Part shown: one piece after another, positions 1 to 4,916 of the stretch | How the letters are laid out: each line of letters begins with the position of its first letter | Numbering within the stretch: the stretch's first letter is position 1 | Assembly (NCBI GenBank): GCA_946414115.1 | Contig: CAMKNF010000121.1 | Coordinates: 1 to 5,961 of the forward strand | Source of the DNA: an uncultured Ruminococcus sp. | GTDB lineage: Bacteria; Bacillota; Clostridia; Oscillospirales; Acutalibacteraceae | Length of the DNA stretch: 5,961 bases | Direction: 5' to 3' | Translations under genes and position numbers: made by a program | The notes under the pieces: model-generated | The model's input: only the letters and a program-made list of their open reading frames with translations | Database searches by the model: none | What the model was told of the DNA's origin: nothing

Positions 1-1089
1 GAAAGAGTTGACACAAAGGCTGAAGAGCCTATGCTCATTTACTTTACCTCGGGCACGACAGGCTACCCCAAGGCTGTTGAGCACAACCACACCTACACCC
101 TCGGTCATATTATCACAGCAAGGTACTGGCAGTGCGTAAAGGAAAAGGGACTTCACCTTACCGTTGCCGAAACAGGCTGGGGCAAGGCTTCGTGGGGCAA
201 AATCTACGGTCAGTGGCTCTGCGGATGCGGAGTAATGGTGTATGACTTTGACAAGTTCTCACCCGGCAAGCTTCTGCGCATTATGGAGCGTTACAAGGTA
301 ACTTCTTTCTGCGCACCGCCGACAGTTTACAGATATTTTATAAAGCGTGGAATGGACAAGTACGATTTGTCTGCGCTTGAACACCTCACAACAGCAGGCG
401 AGGCACTCAACGGCGAAGTATTCGAAAAGGTTTTCGAGCAGACGGGACTTCATCTTATGGAAGGCTTCGGTCAGACCGAAAGTGTGCTTATGCTTGCAAA
501 CCTCAAAGGCTCGGTTGCAAAGCCGGGTTCAATGGGCAAGCCCACTCCGCTTTATGACATCCGTATCATTGACGACAGCGGCAACGAGCTTGGCACAAAT
601 GAAACAGGCGAAATCGTAGTTTATCCGCCGAAGGACAAAAAGCAGTACGGAATTTTTATGTCGTACTACGGCAACGAAGAGCTTTACGAAAATGTCTGGA
701 AGGGCGGAGTTTACCACACAGGCGACACAGCTTACAAGGACGAGGACGGCTACTACTGGTATGTCGGCAGAGCTGATGATTTGATTAAGACAAGAGGTTT
801 CCGTGTAGGTCCGTTTGAGGTTGAAAACGTGATTATGCAGTACCCGAACGTGCTTGAATGTGCGGTAATCGGCGTTCCCGACAAGGACAGAGGTCAGGCT
901 ATCAAGGCGATTGTAAAGCTTGCCGACGGCACAGCTCACGACAAGCACACAGAAAGCGAAATCAAGACCTTCTGCAACAAGCGTATGGCGTCGTACAAGT
1001 GGATTCAGCACCTTGAAATCGTTGACGAATTCCCAAAAACAATCAGCGGAAAAATCAAGAGAACAACCTTAAGAGAAGAAAGCAAGTAA
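1..1089 (+). CDS. AMP-forming acyl-CoA synthetase (medium-chain/acetyl-CoA synthetase-like), 5'-truncated by window edge
   Basis: The reading frame is open from base 1 and stops at TAA 1087-1089, so 362 codons are visible; the family is usually about 530-570 residues, so roughly the first third lies outside. The ATG at 31 is internal, not the start. ANL-superfamily motifs appear in order (fragment numbering): the P-loop YFTSGTTGYPKAVEH at about 14-28, EGFGQTE at about 154-160 (adenylate binding), TGD at 240-242 (ribose-binding Asp), the hinge motif GRADDLIKTRGFRVGPFEVE at 256-275, and PKTISGKIKR at 345-354 with catalytic Lys351. The GPFEVE hinge and PKTISGKI ending resemble medium-chain acyl-CoA (ACSM/MACS-type) synthetases. 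The family activates a carboxylic acid to acyl-AMP and then acyl-CoA in the cytoplasm. All core residues visible here are present, so it looks functional. The acid substrate cannot be decided from this fragment. Its transcript probably ends at the hairpin 1192-1221. Confidence 0.95.
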   Translation, partial: ERVDTKAEEPMLIYFTSGTTGYPKAVEHNHTYTLGHIITARYWQCVKEKGLHLTVAETGWGKASWGKIYGQWLCGCGVMVYDFDKFSPGKLLRIMERYKVTSFCAPPTVYRYFIKRGMDKYDLSALEHLTTAGEALNGEVFEKVFEQTGLHLMEGFGQTESVLMLANLKGSVAKPGSMGKPTPLYDIRIIDDSGNELGTNETGEIVVYPPKDKKQYGIFMSYYGNEELYENVWKGGVYHTGDTAYKDEDGYYWYVGRADDLIKTRGFRVGPFEVENVIMQYPNVLECAVIGVPDKDRGQAIKAIVKLADGTAHDKHTESEIKTFCNKRMASYKWIQHLEIVDEFPKTISGKIKRTTLREESK

Positions 1090-1119
1090 TTTGCATTTAA
1101 AAATATTTTTTGCATATAC

Positions 1120-1148
1120 TTGAAATAGCCGAAAGCATATGATATAAT
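1120..1148 (+). promoter_or_regulatory. SigA-type promoter of predicted antitoxin RNA
   Basis: TTGAAA (1120-1125), 17-nt spacer, perfect TATAAT (1143-1148). It lies 31 nt after the acyl-CoA synthetase stop and has no + strand ORF below it, only a short stretch ending in a hairpin, so it most likely drives a small RNA starting near 1155. An 8-bp inverted repeat, AAGCATAT/ATATGCTT (1133-1140 and 1147-1154), overlaps the -10 box and could be an operator or chance in AT-rich DNA. Confidence 0.75.
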
Positions 1149-1158
1149 ATGCTTAAAC

Positions 1159-1183
1159 AAAAGAGATAAATATTGCATTGTGT
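1159..1183. repeat. Direct repeat copy 1, in the antitoxin RNA
   Basis: AAAAGAGATAA (1159-1169) and TGCATTGTGT (1174-1183) separated by ATAT. The second copy is at 1306-1331, with the same two blocks separated by GTAAA. The match supplies the complementarity between the two convergent RNAs, as the DRa/DRb repeats do in par of pAD1. Confidence 0.8.
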
Positions 1184-1191
1184 GCAAAACA

Positions 1192-1221
1192 AATCCCCCG
1201 AAGTTGCAGCTTCGGGGGATT
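1192..1221. terminator. Bidirectional intrinsic terminator shared by converging transcripts
   Basis: A perfect 12-bp stem (1192-1203 with 1210-1221, core TCCCCCGAAG/CTTCGGGGGA) with a 6-nt loop TTGCAG. On the + strand it runs into TTCTTCT. On the minus strand the stem is followed by TGTTTTG, also T-rich. It can end the acyl-CoA synthetase and antitoxin RNA transcripts from the left and the toxin mRNA from the right. Confidence 0.85.
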
Positions 1222-1245
1222 CTTCTATAAGTTGGCTGTCTTAAA

Positions 1246-1326
1246 CTATCGGTCCAACCACTTGCAGATATAGTAAGCTACTATACTTGCTCCGACAGAT
1301 AGTAAAAAAGAGATAAGTAAATGCAT
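1246..1326 (-). CDS. Small hydrophobic peptide, predicted type I toxin (26 aa)
   Basis: ATG at 1326-1324, stop TAG at 1248-1246. The product is a 26-residue peptide starting MHLLISFLLSVGASIVAYY and ending ICKWLDR. Residues 3-20 form one hydrophobic helix and the tail is short, aromatic and charged (KWLDR). This layout matches membrane-acting type I toxins such as Fst, PepA1 and their relatives; the tail recalls the YWLD/KWLD endings common in that group, though I cannot place it in a named family. The start is supported by a full Shine-Dalgarno site AGGAGGTG (1340-1333), with 8 nt between GGAGG and ATG. Context supports the toxin role: own minus-strand promoter, an RNA hairpin covering the ribosome binding site, a shared terminator and a complementary antisense RNA. 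It is too short for standard gene calling; a longer reading frame on the same strand (1241-1480) is an out-of-frame overlap. The alternative is a small regulatory membrane peptide that is not toxic. Confidence 0.82.
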   Translation of the reverse strand: MHLLISFLLSVGASIVAYYICKWLDR

Positions 1327-1331
1327 TGTGT
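1306..1331. repeat. Direct repeat copy 2, over the toxin start codon
   Basis: AAAAGAGATAA (1306-1316), GTAAA, TGCATTGTGT (1322-1331). On the minus strand it covers toxin codons 1-7 and the 5 nt before the ATG, so an RNA carrying copy 1 can pair across the translation start. It stops next to, not over, the main Shine-Dalgarno bases 1335-1340. Confidence 0.8.
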
Positions 1332-1334
1332 ACA

Positions 1335-1355
1335 CCTCCTTTCAGCTGTAGGAGG
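1335..1355 (-). promoter_or_regulatory. Leader hairpin hiding the toxin ribosome binding site
   Basis: In the toxin mRNA the upstream CCTCCT (1355-1350) is a perfect 6-bp complement of the Shine-Dalgarno AGGAGG (1340-1335), with a 9-nt loop. Such a stem would limit ribosome entry until the leader refolds or is processed, as known for fst and other type I toxin mRNAs. Confidence 0.7.
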
Positions 1356-1369
1356 AAGACAGCAAATTG

Positions 1370-1398
1370 ATTATAACATAACGGATATATAAAATAAA
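1370..1398 (-). promoter_or_regulatory. Probable toxin mRNA promoter
   Basis: On the minus strand an extended -10, TGTTATAAT (TATAAT at 1375-1370), with a weak -35 TTTATT (1398-1393) at 17 nt. The start would fall near 1363, giving a leader of about 37 nt that carries the sequestering hairpin and a toxin mRNA of about 170-180 nt ending at the shared hairpin. Confidence 0.6.
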
Positions 1399-1430
1399 GC
1401 CACAATAACAAAAATAATTTCCAAAATATG

Positions 1431-1459
1431 TTGACAAACAAGGGGCTCTGTTTTATTAT
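1431..1459 (+). promoter_or_regulatory. Strong SigA promoter of the three-gene membrane protein cluster
   Basis: Consensus TTGACA (1431-1436), 17-nt spacer and TATTAT (1454-1459). The start would be near 1466, about 57 nt before the ATG at 1523. It is the only convincing promoter upstream of the paralogous genes. Confidence 0.75.
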
Positions 1460-1495
1460 ATACATAGAATAACTATGCATATAAATTCTATGTAT
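1460..1495. promoter_or_regulatory. 11-bp inverted repeat at the transcription start, candidate operator
   Basis: ATACATAGAAT (1460-1470) and its exact reverse complement ATTCTATGTAT (1485-1495) with a 14-nt spacer. It begins right after the -10 box, so it covers the expected start site. That position suits a repressor operator better than a leader hairpin, because the left arm would be only partly transcribed. No regulator gene is in the window; PadR-type regulators often accompany permease-prefix proteins, so one is a guess. Confidence 0.5.
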
Positions 1496-1522
1496 TTATA
1501 CAAGAGGATTTGAGGTGACTTT

Positions 1523-3478
1523 ATGCAGAATAATTTTATAGACAGAGTGTGGATTTTGATAGAAAACAAAACCGCTCGGGAAAGCATAACCGCCGAGCTT
1601 GAAAGCCACATTTTAGATAAGGCAGATTATTACGAAGAAATCGGCTACAGCAGAGAGGTTGCAATGCGAAAGGCAACCGAGGAAATGGGCAATCCCGACG
1701 ATACCGCCGTACCGCTCAACGCTCTGCACAAAAGCTCGGTTTTTAAAAATATAGGCACGATTTTGTCGGTTATTTTAATTGTCGTTATGCTTTATTTTGG
1801 CAATACGCATTGCAACAGTTTTAATTATGCCTACAATGACCTTTTTCACGCCCACTATGTAAAATATGATTTTCTGTCGTTTGCGATTTTTGCAGGCTAT
1901 GTTCTTCTGCTGTACTTTGCACGAAGGCGTAAAAACAAGCTGATTTCGTTAATAATTATTGACTCGTTTGCAATTCAGGTGTTACTGACGTACACAACAA
2001 ACACGCTGTTTCAGGAAAGTATTTTCGTTTCCGATGTCACAACGCTTTTTCAGCCGCTTGCCTATGCGCTTGTTATGATTGTCACAAGCGGATTTTCGGG
2101 ATATATTGACAGCATTTTTTCATACAGCTTTATTGCACTTCCTCCCGAGGGAACGGCAATTTACAAGGGAATTGCAACAACTCTGTTTGTATTTCTCGTT
2201 GTGTGGGCAGTTGCCGTATATGTTGAAATCAGCCGACAGGAGAAAATGAAACCTACAAAGGTTTTTAGAAAACCGCTTAAATATTCACATTACATAGTAA
2301 CTGTTCTGCTCTCCCTGAATTTTATCGTAATGTCAGTCGGAACGGCTGTAGCCTACAGCGAGATAGACTACAAAATCAACGAAACCCAAACTGTTCGTGA
2401 ACATATGATTGACTGTTTGCTTAATGCAGAAATAAGTGCCGATTATGAAGAACAGCTCAATTATCTTGCAAAGTCGGGATATAACGCAACGCAGGACATT
2501 CGTTTTGATTTGCACGATACGCCCGACTCTCCGTATGTTTTTCTTTACAATAGTAATATGCTCAGACTGTTCAGCAACGAAAATGACGATAATTATTACT
2601 CGGTTGATGTCAGAGCAACGTCGTCAGAAGCTTCTATTGTGGAAAAAGCCCTTTTGTGCGACAGCGCAGACCGTGAAGAGCTTTCGAATTACGGCTACGG
2701 AACAAGCCTTGATGAGTTTATATTATCAAAGATTTACTCAAAAGCCTATGAGGTTCAGCGTGAATTTTATACAACAGATAATGGCGGCGATAGAGTAACT
2801 TTTGATTTCCGATTTGATGAAAGTACTGATTATGAGTATAATTTTGTTACCTTTGAGGACGGAGAGCTTACAATAAATACTGCGATTGACGATGTATCTC
2901 AGATAAAGCACACACGTCAGGAGATTATCGACTACATTTGTACCGATATGTATTCGTCAGCATTTCACGCAATCAGCGAGGATCCGATAAGCCACCGTTC
3001 GGCTGAATTGAATCAGCTGGGTTTTGGCATGACGTGTGATTTTTCAAACAATCCGACGCATTATGAAAACAACGATGATTACAATAGGCTGATTTTAGAC
3101 GGCAACCTTGAAACAGGCGATTATTACTTAAAATACTACTCAACATCCGTCACCGATATCAACATTGCGGCGAATGACAGACTGTATTTTACCGAAGATG
3201 AATTTGACGGTTTTGAAAAAGGAATGTACTTATCCGATTTTCACAGTCCGTCAAACAGCTATTATTGGGCTAACGCCGCCTGCGTTGTCAGCAAGGCAAC
3301 AAAGTTTGATGAGGAAAAAATGGAACACACCGACAGAACGATAAGCTTTATTTATGCAATCAAGGACGACAGCTCAGCAGTCGTAAATAAATACATTCTC
3401 GAATTTAAAAACGGCGAGCTTAGGGACAAAAAGCCTGACGGACTGTTTTCGGAGGTCTACAACGAGCTGTATTATTGA
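1523..3478 (+). CDS. Permease-prefix-domain membrane protein with duplicated extracytoplasmic domain (651 aa)
   Basis: ATG 1523 follows TGAGGTGA (1511-1518); stop TGA 3476-3478. Residues 1-70 match the Clostridia 'permease prefix domain 1' pattern: EL..HI.DKADYY, G.S.E.A..KA...MG(N/D)P, then a conserved LHK. Hydrophobic segments at about 77-93, 115-133, 139-157, 215-235 and 256-277, with basic loops RRRKNK (134-139) and SRQEKMKPTK (237-246), suggest five helices, a cytoplasmic N-terminus and an outside C-terminus. A loop motif FQPLAYALVM..SGFSGYIDSIF (176-199) is shared with both neighbours. Residues 280-651 have no recognised domain but hold two similar units (about 287-452 and 463-635), each with a helical start, a G.(S/Y)L.(E/D)F motif, an aromatic/acidic beta-like stretch and an F..GEL ending. 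The downstream paralogue has one unit, so this gene has an internal duplication. No catalytic motif is seen; function unknown, possibly envelope sensing. Confidence 0.85.
   Translation: MQNNFIDRVWILIENKTARESITAELESHILDKADYYEEIGYSREVAMRKATEEMGNPDDTAVPLNALHKSSVFKNIGTILSVILIVVMLYFGNTHCNSFNYAYNDLFHAHYVKYDFLSFAIFAGYVLLLYFARRRKNKLISLIIIDSFAIQVLLTYTTNTLFQESIFVSDVTTLFQPLAYALVMIVTSGFSGYIDSIFSYSFIALPPEGTAIYKGIATTLFVFLVVWAVAVYVEISRQEKMKPTKVFRKPLKYSHYIVTVLLSLNFIVMSVGTAVAYSEIDYKINETQTVREHMIDCLLNAEISADYEEQLNYLAKSGYNATQDIRFDLHDTPDSPYVFLYNSNMLRLFSNENDDNYYSVDVRATSSEASIVEKALLCDSADREELSNYGYGTSLDEFILSKIYSKAYEVQREFYTTDNGGDRVTFDFRFDESTDYEYNFVTFEDGELTINTAIDDVSQIKHTRQEIIDYICTDMYSSAFHAISEDPISHRSAELNQLGFGMTCDFSNNPTHYENNDDYNRLILDGNLETGDYYLKYYSTSVTDINIAANDRLYFTEDEFDGFEKGMYLSDFHSPSNSYYWANAACVVSKATKFDEEKMEHTDRTISFIYAIKDDSSAVVNKYILEFKNGELRDKKPDGLFSEVYNELYY
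1571..1734. repeat. Prefix-domain repeat, copy 1 of 3
   Basis: A 164-bp coding segment repeated at 3619-3782 (7 mismatches by eye, about 96% identical) and 4965-5128 (about 15 mismatches, about 91%). The similarity falls off sharply downstream of it, in the membrane-helix coding region. Confidence 0.9.
2381..2878 (+). repeat. Extracytoplasmic domain unit A within the 651-aa protein
   Basis: Codons 287-452. It opens TQTVREHMIDCLLNAE, has GYGTSLDEF at 391-399 and TFDFRF at 426-431, and ends FEDGELTIN. The order of elements matches unit B and the single unit of the following gene (AKEYAIDSLLN, GMSLGEF, TFDFSF). Boundaries are approximate and the similarity is at protein level only. Confidence 0.6.
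2909..3427 (+). repeat. Extracytoplasmic domain unit B within the 651-aa protein
   Basis: Codons 463-635. It opens HTRQEIIDYICTDMY, has KGMYLSDF at 566-573, then TISFIYAI, and ends EFKNGELRDK. It parallels unit A element by element but is well diverged, so the duplication is old compared with the prefix-domain repeats. Confidence 0.6.
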
Positions 3479-3505
3479 ACATAAAGTTTTATTTTTTATT
3501 GTAGC

Positions 3506-3525
3506 GAGCGACGCCCTCGTCGCTC
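3506..3525. repeat. Perfect 8-bp hairpin in the intergenic gap, possible dispersed palindromic element
   Basis: GAGCGACG (3506-3513), loop CCCT, CGTCGCTC (3518-3525). It is much more GC-rich than the AT-rich DNA around it. No T-run follows on either strand, so it is not a standard terminator; it may be a REP-like dispersed palindrome or an mRNA processing/stability hairpin between two operon genes. Confidence 0.6.
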
Positions 3526-3570
3526 ACAACAGCGAAGAAAGCCATAATCGGAGTTTTGAGAGGCAGACTT

Positions 3571-4899
3571 ATGGAAAACAAATTTTTAGACAGAGTATCA
3601 GATTTAATACAAAACAAAACCGCTCGGCAAAGCATTACCGCCGAGCTTGAAAGCCACATTTTAGATAAGGCAGATTATTACGAAGAAATCGGCTACAGCA
3701 AAGAAGTTGCAATGCAAAAGGCAACCGAGGAAATGGGCAATCCCGACGATACCGCCGTACCGCTCAATGCTCTGTACAAAAGAGGTGCGGCAAAAAACAT
3801 ATGGAGTATATTAACAGCCGCTTTTGTCGTGCTTATCGGACTTTTCTGCTTTGATGTCATTCAGATTGGCAGGATGTTTCGTTACTTCGAGCGAGAGTTT
3901 GTTATGACGCATTCTGTGCTTTATGATATTATTTCGTTTATCATATGCGCCGCCTTTGTTCTGCTTATTTATATGGCTTACCGTCAAAAAAATATAATAT
4001 CGTCAGTCCTGATTTTTGCGGCGGTTATTATGGTGACTGCTGCGGATTATCCGAATATAGTTTATTACGAGGGCTTAAGTCTGGGACTGTTTCAGCCTGT
4101 TGTCTATCCGTTGGTGATGGTTTTGTTTCACGGCATTTCAGGCTACTGCGACAGCATTTTTGTACGATGCTATGTATCAGATTCAGAGGCAAGCTTCTGC
4201 CGCATCGGCGCCTTGCTGATATATCTGCTTTTATTCATTGCGTCCTTAGCGCTGATTATATCAATATATCGTCAAAGGAGAATGAAAAAGGGCCGATGCT
4301 TGTACAAACCAGTAAGAATTATTTGTTCGGTTACGGGGATCACGCTTGCCGTAACTCTGATTATTATGAGCGTTTCAATTCTCTCTGCGTGGTCGGGAAT
4401 TGAGGATAAACGGCTTGAAAATCAGTCCGCAAAGGAATATGCAATCGACTCTTTGCTGAATATTGATTTGACTGAGGGGTTGGAAACAATCACCGAAAAG
4501 CTTTCAGAGGAAGGCTACGAGTGTTTTATCACAAGACCTAAATGTTTAGAATTTCGGCGTGGATTGAACGGCGTTTATATCAGTGTGTTTTATTTTATGG
4601 ACGATTACAGCTTTAAATTTCACGATATGTCGGATAATGAGGACAGCAGTATGTATCTTACAAAGGAAGAACAATCGCAGATTAAAGAGGGTATGTCGCT
4701 CGGCGAGTTTTTGTCACTCGGATTTTACCGCAAGGTTGATTCTATGGAAAAGGCATACAACAGCGACGGTGAAAATATGACGTTTGATTTCAGCTTTTCG
4801 CTGAACAGCAATTCCAACGAAAGCTATCAATGTCATTTCATATATAATAATGAAAAGGGCGAGTTCGTGTTATCCGAATTCGGAAAAATCAGATATTAA
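3571..4899 (+). CDS. Permease-prefix-domain membrane protein, paralogue 2 (442 aa)
   Basis: ATG 3571 is chosen over an in-frame TTG at 3556: GAGAGG (3558-3563) is well placed 7 nt before it, and MENKFLDRV aligns with the first residues of both paralogues. Stop TAA 4897-4899. Residues 1-70 are the prefix domain, nearly identical to the upstream gene. Predicted helices at about 78-98, 117-136, 141-158, 214-233 and 251-273, with basic loops after helices 2 (YRQK) and 4 (YRQRRMKKGR), place the C-terminus outside the membrane. The loop motif FQPVVYPLVM...GISGYCDSIF lies at 174-197. The tail 280-442 carries one unit of the domain present twice in the previous protein: helical AKEYAIDSLLN, then IKEGMSLGEF (371-380), TFDFSF (404-409) and the GEFVLSEFG ending. 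It follows the first gene by 92 nt without a clear promoter of its own. Function unknown. Confidence 0.85.
   Translation: MENKFLDRVSDLIQNKTARQSITAELESHILDKADYYEEIGYSKEVAMQKATEEMGNPDDTAVPLNALYKRGAAKNIWSILTAAFVVLIGLFCFDVIQIGRMFRYFEREFVMTHSVLYDIISFIICAAFVLLIYMAYRQKNIISSVLIFAAVIMVTAADYPNIVYYEGLSLGLFQPVVYPLVMVLFHGISGYCDSIFVRCYVSDSEASFCRIGALLIYLLLFIASLALIISIYRQRRMKKGRCLYKPVRIICSVTGITLAVTLIIMSVSILSAWSGIEDKRLENQSAKEYAIDSLLNIDLTEGLETITEKLSEEGYECFITRPKCLEFRRGLNGVYISVFYFMDDYSFKFHDMSDNEDSSMYLTKEEQSQIKEGMSLGEFLSLGFYRKVDSMEKAYNSDGENMTFDFSFSLNSNSNESYQCHFIYNNEKGEFVLSEFGKIRY
3619..3782. repeat. Prefix-domain repeat, copy 2 of 3
   Basis: Aligns without gaps to 1571-1734, including at third codon positions. 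Runs such as the 60-odd bases coding for AELESHILDKADYYEEIGYS are identical between copies 1 and 2. Confidence 0.9.
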
Positions 4900-4903
4900 T
4901 ATC

Positions 4904-4913
4904 GGAGGTGAGG
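4904..4913 (+). promoter_or_regulatory. Ribosome binding site deciding a GTG start
   Basis: GGAGGTGAGG lies 3 nt before GTG 4917-4919, and its GGAGG core is 8 nt away. It is the strongest Shine-Dalgarno site of the three paralogues and supports GTG, which aligns with the ATG of the other two. Confidence 0.8.
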
Positions 4914-4916
4914 TTT

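Larger units (their letters stand above)
1155..1226 (+). ncRNA. Predicted antitoxin antisense RNA (RNA II-like, about 70 nt) of a type I toxin-antitoxin pair
   Basis: This stretch runs from the expected start about 7 nt after the TATAAT box to the T-rich end of the hairpin 1192-1221. It holds no convincing ORF. Bases 1159-1183 (AAAAGAGATAA, 4 nt, TGCATTGTGT) repeat the + strand sequence at 1306-1331, which is the complement of the toxin gene's start region. The RNA can therefore pair with the toxin mRNA through 11 + 10 bp around the AUG. Part of the pairing segment sits in a small hairpin (TTGCA 1173-1177 with TGCAA 1183-1187, loop TTGTG) whose loop is complementary to CACAA just before and into the toxin start codon. 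It also overlaps the 3' end of the convergent toxin mRNA through the shared terminator. In the known pAD1 par locus, RNA II blocks fst translation in the same way. The RNA and its ends are inferred, not observed. Confidence 0.7.

Noticed and set aside
529..1011. 160-codon minus-strand frame inside the acyl-CoA synthetase gene
   Set aside because: It is a shadow of a gene with all its family motifs on the + strand; no supporting start signal or recognisable product.
1241..1480. 79-codon minus-strand reading frame across the toxin region
   Set aside because: It is in a different frame from the 26-aa peptide, its ATG at 1480 has no good ribosome binding site, and it begins far upstream of the likely toxin transcript start. 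The well-placed AGGAGGTG serves the internal ATG at 1326 instead.
3475..3502. TTGAAC-16-TATTGT as a promoter for the second paralogue
   Set aside because: Both boxes are imperfect, and the AT-rich gap makes such a match likely by chance.
3506..3525. CRISPR repeat or attachment site
   Set aside because: Only one copy is present, with no spacers, integrase or target duplication.
3556..3570. TTG start adding five residues to the 442-aa protein
   Set aside because: The nearest purine-rich sequence (CGGAG) is only 2 nt away, and the extra residues have no counterpart in the paralogues; ATG 3571 aligns with both.
4892..4903. 12-bp palindrome GATATTAATATC over the stop of the second paralogue
   Set aside because: It has no loop room for a stable hairpin and no T-run; it is probably chance and it sits in a 17-nt operon junction.
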